A stretch of 64,000 nucleotides of DNA from Calvatia gigantea. Its lineage: Eukaryota; Basidiomycota; Agaricomycetes; Agaricales; Lycoperdaceae. The stretch is taken from positions 558,001 through 622,000 of the forward strand of contig JACAAK010000007.1 of assembly GCA_025093985.1 (NCBI GenBank), read 5' to 3'. The notes under the pieces were generated by a model. It did no database searches, was not told the origin of the DNA, and was given only the letters and a program-made list of their open reading frames with translations. This document shows, one piece after another, positions 31,835 to 44,301 of this stretch (its first letter is position 1; each line of letters opens with the position of its first letter). The translations under genes were made by a program, and so were the position numbers.

Positions 31835-32138
31835 TGTTATGACCTTAGTCTGAGTAAACCTCAGGTTGCAACTTGGGCTAAGACTTGAGGGCGAGTAAGG
31901 GGAGAGAACTAGGTGGTTAAGCATACTGAATACAGGAGTATGTATGTATGCTTAAATATGGTAGACATCCAGTTGAACAGATGGAGGTAACTACATAAAA
32001 CGTCTGATGATAATGGCATAGTAGTCCTATGAGTCAATACTTGGAGATTGCTAGTACTGGAATAGATGAAACGGATATCGGATATATCAGAATGAAGATA
32101 AGCACAGGGTGGACACGAATAGATGGGAGTTCACAACA
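31835..32138 (-). repeat. A4 5' LTR
   Basis: 304 bp, TGTTATGACC to TTCACAACA, with the GCTTAACCA primer site just to its left (about 31823-31831). Confidence 0.93.
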
Positions 32139-32143
32139 GTAAT

Positions 32144-34404
32144 TAGTTCTATCATTCTGTGTTGTCCTGGGTGTCCTGTATTGGGGGTGTCATAGTATTG
32201 TTGGAGGATTTCTTCCCATAGCTTTGTGTCTGGAGGTACATATGTGCTATTTCCTTTGTAGACCACTCCATTGTCTTTGGTAAAGCTTGATTCATCTTTT
32301 CATAGTTCAGTGATGACTGATGTTTCCCTTTGGAGTTTCCTCCATATCTTATCTAGGAACATTGGTTCTAGGAATAGTTCAGCCCATAGTAGCACTGTGT
32401 TGTCAGTGCCTCCTGATTGCAGCCAGCTCTCCTTGATCATGGTAACTAGCTTGTCTTCTGTTGCTTCTGGTACTTGGTATATGTGGAATAATAGGTCAGC
32501 CTTCATATTGATTTTCCTAGGCACATGTCATAGGATGAAGTCATAGTCCTGTAATCATAGGTACTACTGGGCCTGTTGTCCATTTAGTTTCTGTGGCTCC
32601 CTATAGTACTTTAAGTTTTTGTGGTCTGTCCAGATCTCGAACTTCTCTTCAGCATTTAGCAGGTAGCGTCTCCATTCTTTCAGGGCATGTACAATAGCCA
32701 GTAGCTCCTTATCATAGATCTCATAATTGTGTTCAGCTTGCAAAAGCATCCATGATGTAAATGCAATTGGGTGCCATTTGTTCTCCTATAACTGTAATAG
32801 CACTCCTCTTAATGTGTAGTCAGATGCATCTACCTCCACCTGGAACTGTCCCTGCCTTTGCAGTAGTGTCAAGGTGGGTTCTTTGGTGATGCATTTTTTT
32901 AGTTCATTGAATGCTGCTTAGTGTTCTGTGTTCCATTCCCATGTGGTTGCTCCTTTGAGCTTGTTCAGGGGCCCTGCAATCTTGCTGAAGTTCTTGATGA
33001 AACATCAATAGTAATTGGCAAAGCCTAAGAATCATTCTACCCCTTTTGTGTTTTTGGGTTCAGGCCAGTCTCACACTGATTTGACTTTTCCCTCCTCCAT
33101 TTCAATTTTCCCATGTCCTACTTTGACCCCTAGCATTGGAATTTCTTCTGCATTGAATATACATTTAGATCATTTGAAGCATAGGTTATACTGGTTTGCT
33201 CATTCTAGGAATTGTATGGTTCATTCTCATAGTTGCTCCTTTGTGTTGCCAGGAGTTGCAAAGTCATCCATGTAGTTTATGATATCTCCATTTTGTAGCA
33301 GGTCATGGAAGATACTTGTCATCATGTAAGAGAAGGTTCTGGGTGAGTTGCTTAGTCCAAAATACATGACTATTGGCTCAAAGAGCCCTTCATTCATGAG
33401 GAATGCTGCCTTCTATTCATCTCCCTCCTTGATTCTGACATTGTTGTAGCCCCAAATGATGTCTAGTTTGTTGAAATATTTTGCTTTCCCCAGTTTGTCA
33501 ATAACTTCTCCAATCCTTGGTAATAGGGTTTTGTCTTTAACTACCACACTGTTCAGTCACTGATAGTCTTGTATTAGTCATTTAGATCCATCCTTCTTTG
33601 GAATGAAGAAGGTGGGTGCCACATATGGTGATTTTAATGGCCTTATTTGTCCAGATTCTAGGTTTTCCTTGATGAAGGTTCAGAGTTCATCTTGTTCCTT
33701 GATCATCATGTTGTATGTACCTGCATTTATTTCTTTGGAGGTGTCCTTGGTTAGGATTATCTCATGGTCCCATTCTATCCACTCCAGGAGTTTGTCAAAG
33801 GTTGTCTTATTGAATAGATAGGTGAATGGCCATACATAATCTGGTAGGTCTTCTGGTTTGGTTGGGTCTGGTTCTTTCTCTTCTTCCCATAGGTCTTCTG
33901 TGATAGCCATGCTCCACATTTTGTCCATGATATGAATGTTCTAATGGGGAAATTGGCAGTCTAGTGGGCATCAGGTGAACTTGATTTCTCTAGTGTTCCA
34001 ATCTATCTCTGGGTTATGTTTGACTAGCCAATCATGACCCAGAAATATTTCCACCCTGTCTTGTAGCTATACAACTAATGCCTCGATTTTTTCCTGGTGT
34101 CCTTGGATATCCATTTTGATAGTTGCCATTTCTGTTACTTTTCCTTCTTAATTTGGGGTTCCATCTGTATTTAGTACCAGAATTTGTTGCTCTAGCTTCC
34201 ATGTTGGGATTTTTTCTTTATCAACTAGTCTTTTGCTGATGCTGCTGGTAGTGCACCCCAAGTCCACAATTGTGTTTACTGTAACTCTTTTTCCTTTTGT
34301 GTAGATATTGCTTTCTAGGTTTAATTTACACTTTCATTTCTGAGAAATCATGTAGAATTTGTCTGATATCCTAGATACAAGTTTCTTGACTCTCAAGGCA
34401 GCAC
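32144..34404 (-). pseudogene. A3 pol, protease to integrase N-terminus
   Basis: From the right: VDLGCTTSSISKRLV (protease, Ser of DSG changed to Leu), PKDG RT entry, FNKLDIIWGYNNVRIKEG, YMDDFATPG (about 33255-33285), RNase H with WTDHKNLKYY, then integrase N-terminal HPGQHRM. It ends at the A4 duplication. Several stops, for example about 33280-33680, make it non-functional. Confidence 0.83.
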
Positions 34405-35207
34405 CTACTCAGAGTCCTCAGAAAAATCCTTCTTTTCTTCTGTTTTGGCTTCTTCTACTCCACGGATTTGCACCTTCTTGGGTATGGTGCACACCTTTGC
34501 TATATGGCTAGTCTTCCTGCAATTGTAGTATATTAACCCCTTGGATTTCTTGCAATCTTTGGCCATGTGTCCAAAAATGCCACAATTGTAGCATTTGGGT
34601 TCCCCTTTGGCATTGAAAATATGGCATCTGCTTTCTATCTCCATAGGTTTACCCATTCCTCCATATGTGGTTCTAGTGCTGGTTTTCCTGTCTCCTTGAT
34701 ATTCAGATGCTTCATATCCTTGTCCAATGGTAAGAATGGCTTCTGTCCATTCTGTATATGTGTCTGGCCTGGCACTGGGTGGATAGCCTGTGATGGTGTG
34801 GATAATGTCTTGTTTAGTGTTCTTCTTGAGTAGGAACATTGCATGTTTGCTGTCTGTCTTTGCCTTGCTCTTTAGGACTTCAAACTCAATTAAGTAGTCA
34901 GCTGTGTTTTTGTTCCCTTGTTTGAATTTTTTGATCTGCCATTCCACCTTGCTGTTGGAGGCATCATTGGAGAAGGTTTTCCTAAAATCTTTGGAGAACA
35001 CCTTCCAGTCTACTGAGTCTTCTCCTTCTAAGATTTGTGGCACCTTTATAGCTGCATAGGCTTCTGCTGTTCCTCCTCACAGCCTGGCTAGGACCACTAT
35101 GGCCTTGTCATCTGCCATGCTGATTTTGTTGAATTTCATGAAGAGTGTCATGGCCCTCCACCAATCATCAAATTTGGTGCAAGTTCCATTGAAAAACCCT
35201 GGGTCTA
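34405..35207 (-). pseudogene. A3 gag, C-terminal part
   Basis: A long open stretch (35043 to 34405) carries VDWKVFSKDFRKTFS, both CCHC knuckles ([14 protein letters not shown] and YYNCRKTSHIAKVC, the second with its first Cys changed to Tyr) and the DSE-TAG end. It is cut on the right by A6. Confidence 0.85.
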
Positions 35208-35515
35208 TGTTATGACCTTAGTCTGATAAGACCTCAGGTTGCAGCTTAGGCTAAGTCTTGAGGGTGAATAAGGGTAGAAGAACCAGATGGTTAAGCATAC
35301 CAAATACAGGAGTATGTATGTACACTTAAATACAGAAGGAACATCCAGTTGAATGGATGGAGATAACTACATGAAACATCCAATGACTATGGCATAGTAG
35401 TTATGAGTCAGAGCTCAGGGATCGCACAGGCAGGAATAACTGAAACAGGTACATGGCTAGGAGGGAATGCAGACAAGTATGGAGCTGATACGAGAATAGA
35501 CTAGAGTTCACAACA
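35208..35515 (-). repeat. A6 3' LTR
   Basis: 308 bp, TGTTATGACC to TTCACAACA, next to a G5 polypurine tract. Confidence 0.94.
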
Positions 35516-35540
35516 ATACCCCCTGGTTAGGCTTCATGCC

Positions 35541-36524
35541 TCAGGAAGCTTCGTCAAAATCTCCATTTACCATGGCAGTGGTGAGTGTCTTCTTGGTGGA
35601 TGCAATGAGGAATTCTCCACTGTTTGATTTTGCAAAGAAGACTGGCAAATAGCTGTGACCGTCTTGACAGATAGGGACTGGGACACTGTTGAAGGGGAAC
35701 TCAGTGGTGGTGGAGCTCTCCCAGTAGTTCTTGACTATCGATTTCCAGTAACATTGGTCTTTCTCTTGTCCTGGTAGTACAGTGCGGAACCTTGCAGGAG
35801 GAAGAAAAACTGATGCGAGTTGTGGTGGGGTGATGGTTTTTATGAAGCGTCAGAGGGCGTTGACTTCTTCCTTCATGGAGACCATGACTTCTTTGTCCAT
35901 GGGGGTATCGGCACGAGATGTCAGGGAGGGATTAACTATGTCATGTAACTCAGAGAGGGTGATGTGAATTCTGTCCACTAGGGTGTTGATGTTGGGGTCT
36001 TTGTTTGTTTTGTCTCTTCCAAGCAGTTTCATGGCTACATCTGTGAGTTTGAGGAAGATGTTGGCAATGTCGAGGTGATTGAAGACTTCGAGGCCTAAGT
36101 CGATTTGACTTTGAAGTCCTTGGACCCAATCCCATTTGCTGGGGGTAAGGGTAGACTGGTCTAGGGCTCAGAAGATGGCAGGGATGTGCTGGTTGGTGGA
36201 GGAAGATGCATTTGTGAACCCTGCATACATGTCAGTGAAGGTGATATATGCAGTAGCAAGGGTGATGTGTTGGTTTACAACTAATCATTAGTTTTGGGTG
36301 GAGATGTTCTCAATTTCACTGTTGGTTGCTTTATCAACATCCTTGAGCAGGGCTTCAAGGAGGCCTTGTGCTGGGGATGGTGTCTTTGCAAGGTTATAGC
36401 AGGTTCCTTGGGGGGCAGGTGCTCGGCTGCTGCCTGGCTTGGGGAATGGGAGAGAGGAGATTCTGGTAGGAGTGGGGTGGACAAGGAAGTCAATAGCGAT
36501 GTGGTTAGGTTGGGAGGCAGGCAT
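35541..36524 (-). pseudogene. A6 ORF3, 327 codons, with stops
   Basis: It starts MPASQPNHIAIDFLVHPTP, seven bases after the pol stop. The C-terminus FDEAS-TGA at 35541-35543 equals that of A7, differing from the ELPEA end of A2, A5 and A8 by a one-base change in frame. Stops occur near 36288, 36162, 35880 and 35658 regions. Function unknown. Confidence 0.78.
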
Positions 36525-36530
36525 GTCTGT

Positions 36531-39500
36531 TTAGTTTCCTTGTCTGGGTTGCTTGTTTGATGCTTTTTTGTGTTTTCTGCCCCCTCTTTTATGGGTATCC
36601 TCCAGATGCCTTTTTTGGTAGTCCCTTATGGCATCTTTCGCATTTTCCAAGTTGGACTCCACTGTCCACATATTGTCTTCATTGCTATACCCCTTCCAGT
36701 GGACCAGGAATTGATATTCCCTTCCTCGTTTTCATTGTCCGCGGATCTCTTCTACTTCATACTCTTCCTCATTGTTGATGATCACTGGGTTGGGCGCTGA
36801 TGGTTGTTTTTGACTCAGGAACTCCATCTGGTGTGCTGGTGTCAGGAGCTGTTCATTGAAGACATTGTGGATGGCCCATCCATCCAGTAGTGTCAGCCGA
36901 TATGTGGCTTCTCCTATTTTTTCCTTAATAAGGAAAGGTCCATACTGTTTTTGGCCTAGCTTCTTTGATGATTGATTGGTATGGATATTGGTGTTCTCCA
37001 ACCATACTTTATCTCCTGTTTGATATGTGTTGGCATGGGTTCTACTGCGGTCATGTTGTTGTTTCATCTTTTCTTGGTATGTCTGTAATGCTGATGAGGC
37101 ATTGTCTCAGGCAGCCTGTAGTTGTTCCAGGAATGCTGTGGCAGTGGGATTGTTCGTTGTTGGCTCATTCTTGCCCTTCCATGGATTCCTTCCATAGTTT
37201 AGGAAGAATGGTGTCTCCTGTGTTCCTCTGTGTTGCTTGTTATTGTACTGAAATTCTGTGATGGGGAGCCATTCCGCCCAGTCATTCTGGTCATAGTTGC
37301 AGTACAGGCGGATGTAGGTTTCCACTTCCCTGTTGATGCGTTCGGTTTGTCCATCTGTTTGTGGGTGGTATGCCATTGATAGATTTCGTTTGATGCCAAG
37401 TCCTTTGAATAACTCCTTGGTGAATTCTGATGTGAATTGAGGTCCTCGGTCACTAAGTACTTTCCTTGGTAGTCTGTGTAGCTTCCATATTTCATCTCAA
37501 TATATTCTTGCGACATCTTTGGATGACGCATCCATGGTTGTCACTGAGAGCCGTATCATTTTTGTGAAGTAGTCCATAATGACTAGTATTGCATCTTTTC
37601 TGTTAGACTCCAGTAGTGGTCCAATCATATCAACACTGATTTCTTCCCAAGGTCCATTTGGTATTGGGAGGGGATGTAGTGGCGATTTGAGTGGCTTTGT
37701 TCTTGACTTGTTTTTTTGGCAGGCTTGGCATCCTCAGATATATCTTTTTATATCCTTTCGTATTGATGGCCACCAGTAGTCTCAGCTGATCAGTTCCATC
37801 ATCCTGTGTTGTCCCAAGTGTCCTGTGTCTGGGGTGTCATGGTACTATATTAGGATTTCTTCTCATAGTTTCTGGTCAGGTGGGACATATGCACTATTCT
37901 GTTTGTAGATCACTCCACCATCTTCAGTGAGCTGGGATCCTTGTTTCTGTAGCTCAGTTAGGACTGTTGTCTCTCATCAGGTTTGGCCTCGGATTTGTTC
38001 TAGGAAGTTAGGTTCGATGAACAACTCTGCCTGTAAGAGTACTGTGCTGTCTGTGCCTTCTGTCTGTAGCCAGCTTTCTCGAATCATAGTGACTAGTTTA
38101 TCTTCTTGTCCTCCTGGCATTTGGTGGATTCAGGATAACAGATCGGCTTTTGTGTTTGTTTTTCCTGGCACATGTCATAGCGTGAAGTTGTAGTCTTGCA
38201 GCTGTAGGTACCACCATGCTTGTTGTCCATTTAGTTTCTGTGGTTCTTGATAGTACTTGAGATTTTCGTGGTCAGTCCAGATTTCAAATCATTCCTCAGC
38301 GTCCAGGAGGTAGTGTCTCCATTCCTTCAGGGTGTGGACAATGGCTAGTAATTCCTTGTCGTATATTTCATAGTTTCGTTCTGCTGGTGATAATGTCCGT
38401 GATGTGAAAGTGATTGGATGCCATTTGTCTCCTTGTAATTGTGAAAGGACTCCTCCTAACACATAGTCTGATGTGTCAACTTCTACTCTGAATTGGCTGT
38501 GTCTTTGTGGTAATGTTAGGACAGGTTCTTCAGTGATACATTTCTTGAGTTGGTTGAATGAGTCTTGGTGCTCTTGTGTCCATTCCCATGTGGTTGCTCC
38601 TTTGAGTTTGTTCAAGGGCCCCGCAATTGTACTGAAGTTTTTGATGAAACATCGATAGTAGTTTGTGAAACCCAGGAACCTTTCCACTCCTTTGGTGTTC
38701 TTGGGTTCAGGCCATTCTCACACCGTCTTTACTTTGTCTTCCTCCATTTCGATTCATCCATGTCCTACCTGAACTCCTAGCATTGGGATTTCTTCTGCAT
38801 CGAAGATGCACTTGGTTCACTTGAAGTATAAGTTGTACTGGGCTGCTTGCTCTAGGAATCGTATTGTCTGCTCTTTTAGTTGCTCTTTGGTGTCTCCTGG
38901 GATGGCAAAGTCATCCATATAGTTTATGATGTCTCCGTTTTGTAAGAGGTCATGGAAAATGCTTGTCATCATCCTGGAGAACATTCCTGGCAAGTTGCTT
39001 AGGCCAAAGTACATGACTGTTGGTTCGAAGAGTCCTTCATTGGTGAGGAAGGCGGCCTTCCATTCATCTCCTTCTTTGATCCTGATGTTGTTGTATCCCC
39101 AAATGATGTCCAACTTATTGAAATATTTTGCTTTTCCAAGCTTGTCAATTACTTTGCCAATCCTTGGTAATGGTGTTTTATCTTTGATTACCATGTTGTT
39201 TAGTCATCTGTAGTCTTGGATTAGCCTTTTGGATCCGTCTTTCTTTGGGATGAAGAATGTTGGTGCTGTATATGGGGATTTTGATGGCCGTATTCATCCT
39301 GATTCTAGGTTTTCCTTGATGAATGACTTGAGTTCGTCCTGTTCTTTAACCGTCATGTTATATATCCCTGCACTTATTTCTTTTGGGGCATCTTCCATCA
39401 AGACTATCTCGTGGTCCCATTTGGTTCACTCTGGGAGTTTGTTGAATGTCGTTTTGTTGAATAAGTGTGTGAACAGTTGTACATAGTCTGGTAGGTCTTC

Positions 39501-40051
39501 TAGTTTGGTCAGGTCTGGTTCATCTTCTTCCTCCCATAGGTCTTCTGTAGTAGTTATGCTTTGTAATTTTTCAGTGATAGGAATGTTCTGATGGGGGAAT
39601 TGGCAGCCTAGAGGGCATCAGGTGAACTTGATTTCTCCATTGTTCCAGTCTACCTCTGGGTTGTGTTTAACTAGCCAATCATGTTCTAGGAAGACTTCTA
39701 CTCTGTCTTGTAGCTGTATGACTGAGGCCTCAATTTGTTCTTTATGTCCCTGGATGTCAATGTTGATTGTGGTGGTCTCCGTTACCCTTCCGCCTTGGTT
39801 AGGAGTTCTGTCTGCATTGAGTACCAAAATTTGCTGTTTCAATTTCCAGGTTGAGAGCCTTTCTTCGTCTACTAATTTTTTACTGATGCTGTTGGTTGTG
39901 CACCCTGAGTCTACAATGGTGTTGACCATTATCTCCTTCCTGGCCGTTTGTATTTTTCCTTTTAGATTTAGTTTGCACTTTCTTCTCTGAGGAATCGTGT
40001 AGAATTTGTCTGATATCCTAGATACAAGCTTTTTGACTCTTGAGGCAGCAC
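36531..40051 (-). pseudogene. A6 pol, full length, decayed
   Basis: All domains are visible from right to left: protease VDSGCTTNSISKKLV (about 39908), RT with YMDDFAIPGD (about 38915), RNase H VDTSDYVLGG (about 38480, DAS changed to DTS), integrase, GPF module, and chromodomain EEEYEVEEIRGQ. It ends TAA at 36531-36533. Many TGA and TAG codons are present. Confidence 0.87.
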
Positions 40052-41168
40052 CTACTCGGAGTCTTCAGAAAAATCCTTTTCTTCTTCATTGGTAGCCTCT
40101 TCTACTCCTCGGACTTGGATCTTCTTGGGTGCAGTGCAGGCTTTGGCTATGTGCCCTTTTTTTCTGCAGTTGTAGCATATTAACCCCTTGGGCTTTTTGC
40201 AATCCTTGGCAATGTGGCCAAAAATGCCACAGTTGTAGCACTTCAGTTCTCCTTTGTCATTAAAGACATGACGCCTGCTTCCTATCTCCATGGGCTCACC
40301 CATTCCTCCATAGGTGGTGCTAGTGTTCGTCTTCCTGTCTCCTCAGTATTCGGATGCCTCATATCCTTGTCCGACAGACAATATGGCTTCTTTCCATTCT
40401 GCATATGTGTCCAGCCTGGCTGAAGGTGGGTAGCCTGTGATCATATGTATGATATCTTGTTGGGTGTTCTTCCTAAGTAGGAACATAGTGTGCTTGCTAT
40501 TGGTCTTGGCCTTGCTTTTCAGCACCTTGAATTTGATTAGGTAGTCAGTGGTGTTTCAGTTTCCTTGTTTGAATTTTTCGATCTGCCATTCTGCTTTGCT
40601 GTTTGAGGCAGTCGTCTGAGAAGGTCCTCCTAAATTCCTTGGAGAAGACCTTCCAGTCTACTGAATCCTCAGATTCTAGGATGGCTGGTGCTCTCATGGC
40701 TGCATATACTCCTGCAGTTCCTCCTCACAGTCTGGCTAGGACTACTATGGCTTTATCGTCTGCTGAGACTATCTTGTTGAATTTCATGAAGAGTGTCATT
40801 GCTCTCTACCAGTCATCGAACTTGGTGTGGGTGCCGTTGAAAAATCCCAGGTCTGGCACTAGGCCTTTTCCACTGGGTGTTGCTGCGGGTGCTACTGTAT
40901 TGTCGGTCATGTCAGAGTCAGTTTCTGATTCTGTTTCGTCTGAGCTTGATTCATCTGATTTCTCCTGATGGACTATCTCCTCTTCTGCTAGGTCGAGTTT
41001 GTTTAGAAGTTCTGATAATACTTCTTCTTCTGCTGGGTTTGCTCCGGGTTTGTCATGTGTTTCTTCAGGTACTTCGGGGTTCCCTGTTTCTTCTTCATCT
41101 GAAGTTTCAGATTCATTGTCAGTGACTTTGAGATTTGGTTCTCTGTATTCATCCGGGTTCGAGCTCAT
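40052..41168 (-). pseudogene. A6 gag with frameshift
   Basis: It starts MSSNPDEYREPNLKVTD. One extra base near 40608 (GAGGCAGTCGTC against GAGGCGTCGTC in A8) shifts the frame, and stops lie nearby. Both knuckles are intact ([14 protein letters not shown] and [14 protein letters not shown]). It ends DSE-TAG. Confidence 0.87.
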
Positions 41169-41248
41169 ATACTAGCTCCTGGGTTGTTCCTGTTCAGGCC
41201 TGTTTTCAGCCTACTCCTTGCAAGGTGAGGTGGGGATGCTTAACCAAA

Positions 41249-41556
41249 TATTACGACCTTAGTCTGATAAGACCTCAGGTTGCAGCTTAGGCTAAGTCTT
41301 GAGGGCGAATAAGGGTAGAAGAACCAGATGGTTAAGCATACCAAATACAGGAGTATGTATGTACACTTAAATATAGAAGGAACATCCAGTTGAATGGATG
41401 GAGATAACTACATGAAACGTCCAATGACTATGGCATAGTAGTTATGAGTCAGAGCTCAGGGATCGCACAGGCAGGAATAACTGAAACAGGTACATGGCTA
41501 GGAGGGAATACAGACAAGTATGGAGCTGATACGAGAATAGACTAGAGTTCACAACA
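41249..41556 (-). repeat. A6 5' LTR
   Basis: 308 bp, starting with the mutated end TATTACGACC. A GCTTAACCA primer site lies immediately to the left. Confidence 0.93.
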
Positions 41557-41561
41557 GTCTA

Positions 41562-41919
41562 GTACTAAACCTTTCCCACTTGGTGCAGTTGCTGGTACTA
41601 CAGCATTGTTGGTCATGTCTGAGTCAGTGCTTGAGTTTGTTTCTGTTTCTCCTAAGCTTGATTCATCTGAGTCTGATTCCTCCTGTTCCTGTATTGGGTT
41701 CTCCTGGTGTGTTAATTCTTCTTCTGCTAGGTTAAGTTCATTTAGAAGTTCTGATAGTACTTCTTCTTCTTCTCCTGTTGGGTTTACTCCAGGTTCATCA
41801 TGTTCTATTGGTTCTGCAGGTACTTTGGGGTTCCCTGTTTCTTCTTCATCTGATGTTTCTGATTTGTCATCTGTGACTTCAAGGTTTGGTTCTCTGTATT
41901 CGTCTGGGTTCAAGCTCAT
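41562..41919 (-). pseudogene. A3 gag, N-terminal part
   Basis: It starts MSLNPDEYREPNLEVTDD and continues as an open, strongly acidic frame through ELLNELNLAEEELTHQ to the A6 insertion. It carries an extra acidic stretch (QEQEESDSDESS) absent in other copies, which helps explain the longer A3. Confidence 0.86.
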
Positions 41920-41998
41920 ATACTAGCTCCTAGGCTGTTCTTGTTCAGGCCTGTTTCAGCCTACTCCTTGCAAGGTGAGATGGGGGTGCTTAACCAAA

Positions 41999-42318
41999 TG
42001 TTATAACCTTAGTCTGACTGAACCTCAGGTTGCAACTTAGGCTAAGACTTGAGGGCGAGTAAGGGGGGAGAAACTATAGATGGTTAAGCATACCAAATAC
42101 AAGGAGGTGTATGTATACTTAAATACAGGAAGGGTCATCTAGTTGAATAGATGGAGATACTACATGAAATGTCTGATCACTATAGCACAGTAGTATGTGA
42201 GTCAGTATAAGTAGGTACTTAGAGATCGCTGATACTAGAATAGCTAGAACAGGTACATGGTAGGAATGGAGATAGGAAGTGGCACAATGATGCAATAGGA
42301 ACAGTAGAATCCACAACA
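41999..42318 (-). repeat. A3 5' LTR
   Basis: 320 bp, TGTTATAACC to CCACAACA. The primer site with CTTAACCA lies at about 41989-41996. Confidence 0.92.
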
Positions 42319-42323
42319 CTGTC

Positions 42324-43915
42324 TGAATCCTGACCCAAATCTATCAAAGGACAAACCACCTCCTAGATGACCTAACCCTCTGCAATGAAGATTCATGCAA
42401 CCACCACAATACTCATAGCCTCAACAACTCCAAGCTTCTAGGAACTACTCTGGTTCTGCTCTGAATCAAACTTGAAAAATCTTTGCACTGGATATTCAAG
42501 TTATGATCAGAGAACTCCCAACCAATGAATGAATGGAATTCAAAGAAGCCTATATCACCAACCCAACACTCAAACCCTTTGGAGATTTTTGAAGGCATTA
42601 CCTGATCTTGAAAAAGAATTGCTGGATGACCCACAAATTAACTTAATCAAACTCCCTATCTCAAACAACAAAGCATTGATTTTTCTCCCTATTGAACTAA
42701 ACCAGGACCATCTATGAAATATCCCAGTCACTGTATTAATTGACTCAGGAGCTCAAGAAAACTTTATCTCCTCCATGTTCACTAACACTCATGGACTACA
42801 AACTCATACCATTGACCAACCTATCAAGGTATCTAATGCCAACAGAACCCCCAATGAAAATGGATTGATCTATGAAAGCATAGAGCTAAATGCTCTAATC
42901 AATGGAAAACAATGTCAGTTTGAAGCCTATGTCTCAAGAATAGAATCGAAGGATCTAATCCTTGTATACCCCTGGCTACAACAAACAAATCCAGACATAA
43001 ACTGGACTACTCAAGAGTTCAGTTGGTGGAACAACAACTATATAATACCCCTAATCACTAAATCCATGAATGGACCTACTACCATCAATGAAATTGCCCT
43101 AGACCTTCATGGAATGAATGACACTGAATAATACACCTACCTAGACAAAGTCTTTGACCCACTGGCAGTAAAAGTCTTTGAAGCAATCATTTACTCCAAT
43201 AAACCAGAACTCTCAATTGATGAACTAAAACTTTACTTGGAGAACATCAATTTCAACAAATTTCATTTGGAACACAAACTCTATGGAATTACCCAAACCC
43301 TGCATGAGCTTGAAATCAATACAAAGATTATCCAAGCTATGAGCCTAGCACAGAAATCTACCCCAAAAATCCAAGCCAAATTACCCAGGAAATACAAGAA
43401 ATTTGCATCACTATTCAACAGCAAGAAATCCAAATAATTTCCACCAATCTGGCCCTACAATCACAAAATTGAACTTCTAGACACGTTCAAACTGGAATTA
43501 GGAAAAACATATCCCCTATCTCCTCTAGAAACTAAAGAACTCAAAAAGTTTATACACAAAAACCTCTGAAAAGGATACATCTGAGAATCTGAATCCCCAA
43601 TGGCCTCTTCATTCTTCTTTGTAGGAAAGAAGGATGGGAAACTATGGCCTTGCCAGGACTACTAGTACCTGAACAAATATACAAAGAAGAATGCTTACTC
43701 TATTCCTATGATTACAACTATTATGGATAAACTCCAAGGAGCAAAACTCTTCACTAAAATGGATGTCCAACTTGGATACAATAACATCAGAATTTGAGAA
43801 GGTGATCAATGGAAAGCCACCTTCAAAACTCCTATTGGACTCTACAAGCCAAACATTATGTTCTTTGGAATATGCAACTCCCCAGCCACCTTTCAAAGAA
43901 TGATGGATATGATAT
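42324..43915 (+). pseudogene. B1 pol N-terminal part: protease and first half of RT
   Basis: VLIDSGAQENFIS gives the aspartic protease site (DSG at 42742-42750). The open stretch 42775-43131 is the protease body and linker. RT follows with the KKDGK and PCQDY entry (about 43628-43660), FTKMDVQLGYNNIRI (about 43750-43795) and the CNSPATFQRMM segment before the A7 insertion. Stops lie at about 42718, 43129, 43435, 43567 and 43663. It continues at 50262. Confidence 0.85.
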
Positions 43916-44221
43916 TGTTATGGATTTCCATTGATCATATCATGCTCTGTGCTTGTCTGCATTTCTATACCATCAGTACATCTGTTTCACCTATTTCTGT
44001 TGAGCAATCTCCGTTATGACTCAAACTAACTACTACACCTACCTTATTGGACATTTCATGTAGTTGCCCCATCCATTCAACTGGATGACTCTCAGTATTT
44101 AAGTGTACATACATCCACTGTATTTGGTATGCTTAACCACCTCTTGTTCTTCTCCCCTTACTCACCCTCAAGTCTTAGCCTAAGTTGCAACCTGAGGTTT
44201 ACTCAGACTAAGGTCATAATA
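43916..44221 (+). repeat. A7 5' LTR
   Basis: 306 bp, TGTTATGG to CATAATA. The primer site TGGTTAAGCGT is at 44224-44234 and pairs with ATGCTTAACCA at 44129-44139 (one mismatch). Confidence 0.94.
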
Positions 44222-44301
44222 TTTGGTTAAGCGTCCCTACCTCACCTTGCAAGGAGTAGGCTGAAATAGGCCTGAAACAAAGACAACCCAGGAGCTAGTA
44301 T

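Larger units (their letters stand above)
19398..32138 (-). mobile_element. Ty3/gypsy chromovirus A4, full length, host to A5
   Basis: The duplication is GTAAT at 19393-19397 and 32139-32143. Its own sequence is 19398-23878 and 30270-32138, about 6350 bp. It is inserted in the integrase of A3. Confidence 0.94.
35208..41556 (-). mobile_element. Ty3/gypsy chromovirus A6, full length
   Basis: 6349 bp, with duplication GTCTA at 35203-35207 and 41557-41561, inserted in A3 gag. The two 308-bp LTRs differ at six sites, all transitions, including the second base of the 5' LTR (TATTACG for TGTTACG). Confidence 0.95.
16238..42318 (-). mobile_element. Ty3/gypsy chromovirus A3, full length, host to E, A4 (with A5) and A6
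   Basis: The target duplication CTGTC lies at 16233-16237 and 42319-42323. A3's own sequence is 16238-18652, 19213-19397, 32144-35207 and 41562-42318, about 6.42 kb in total. Three independent insertions into it each have a clean 5-bp duplication (CCCCT, GTAAT, GTCTA). It has the longest LTRs of the family here (320 bp). Confidence 0.93.
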
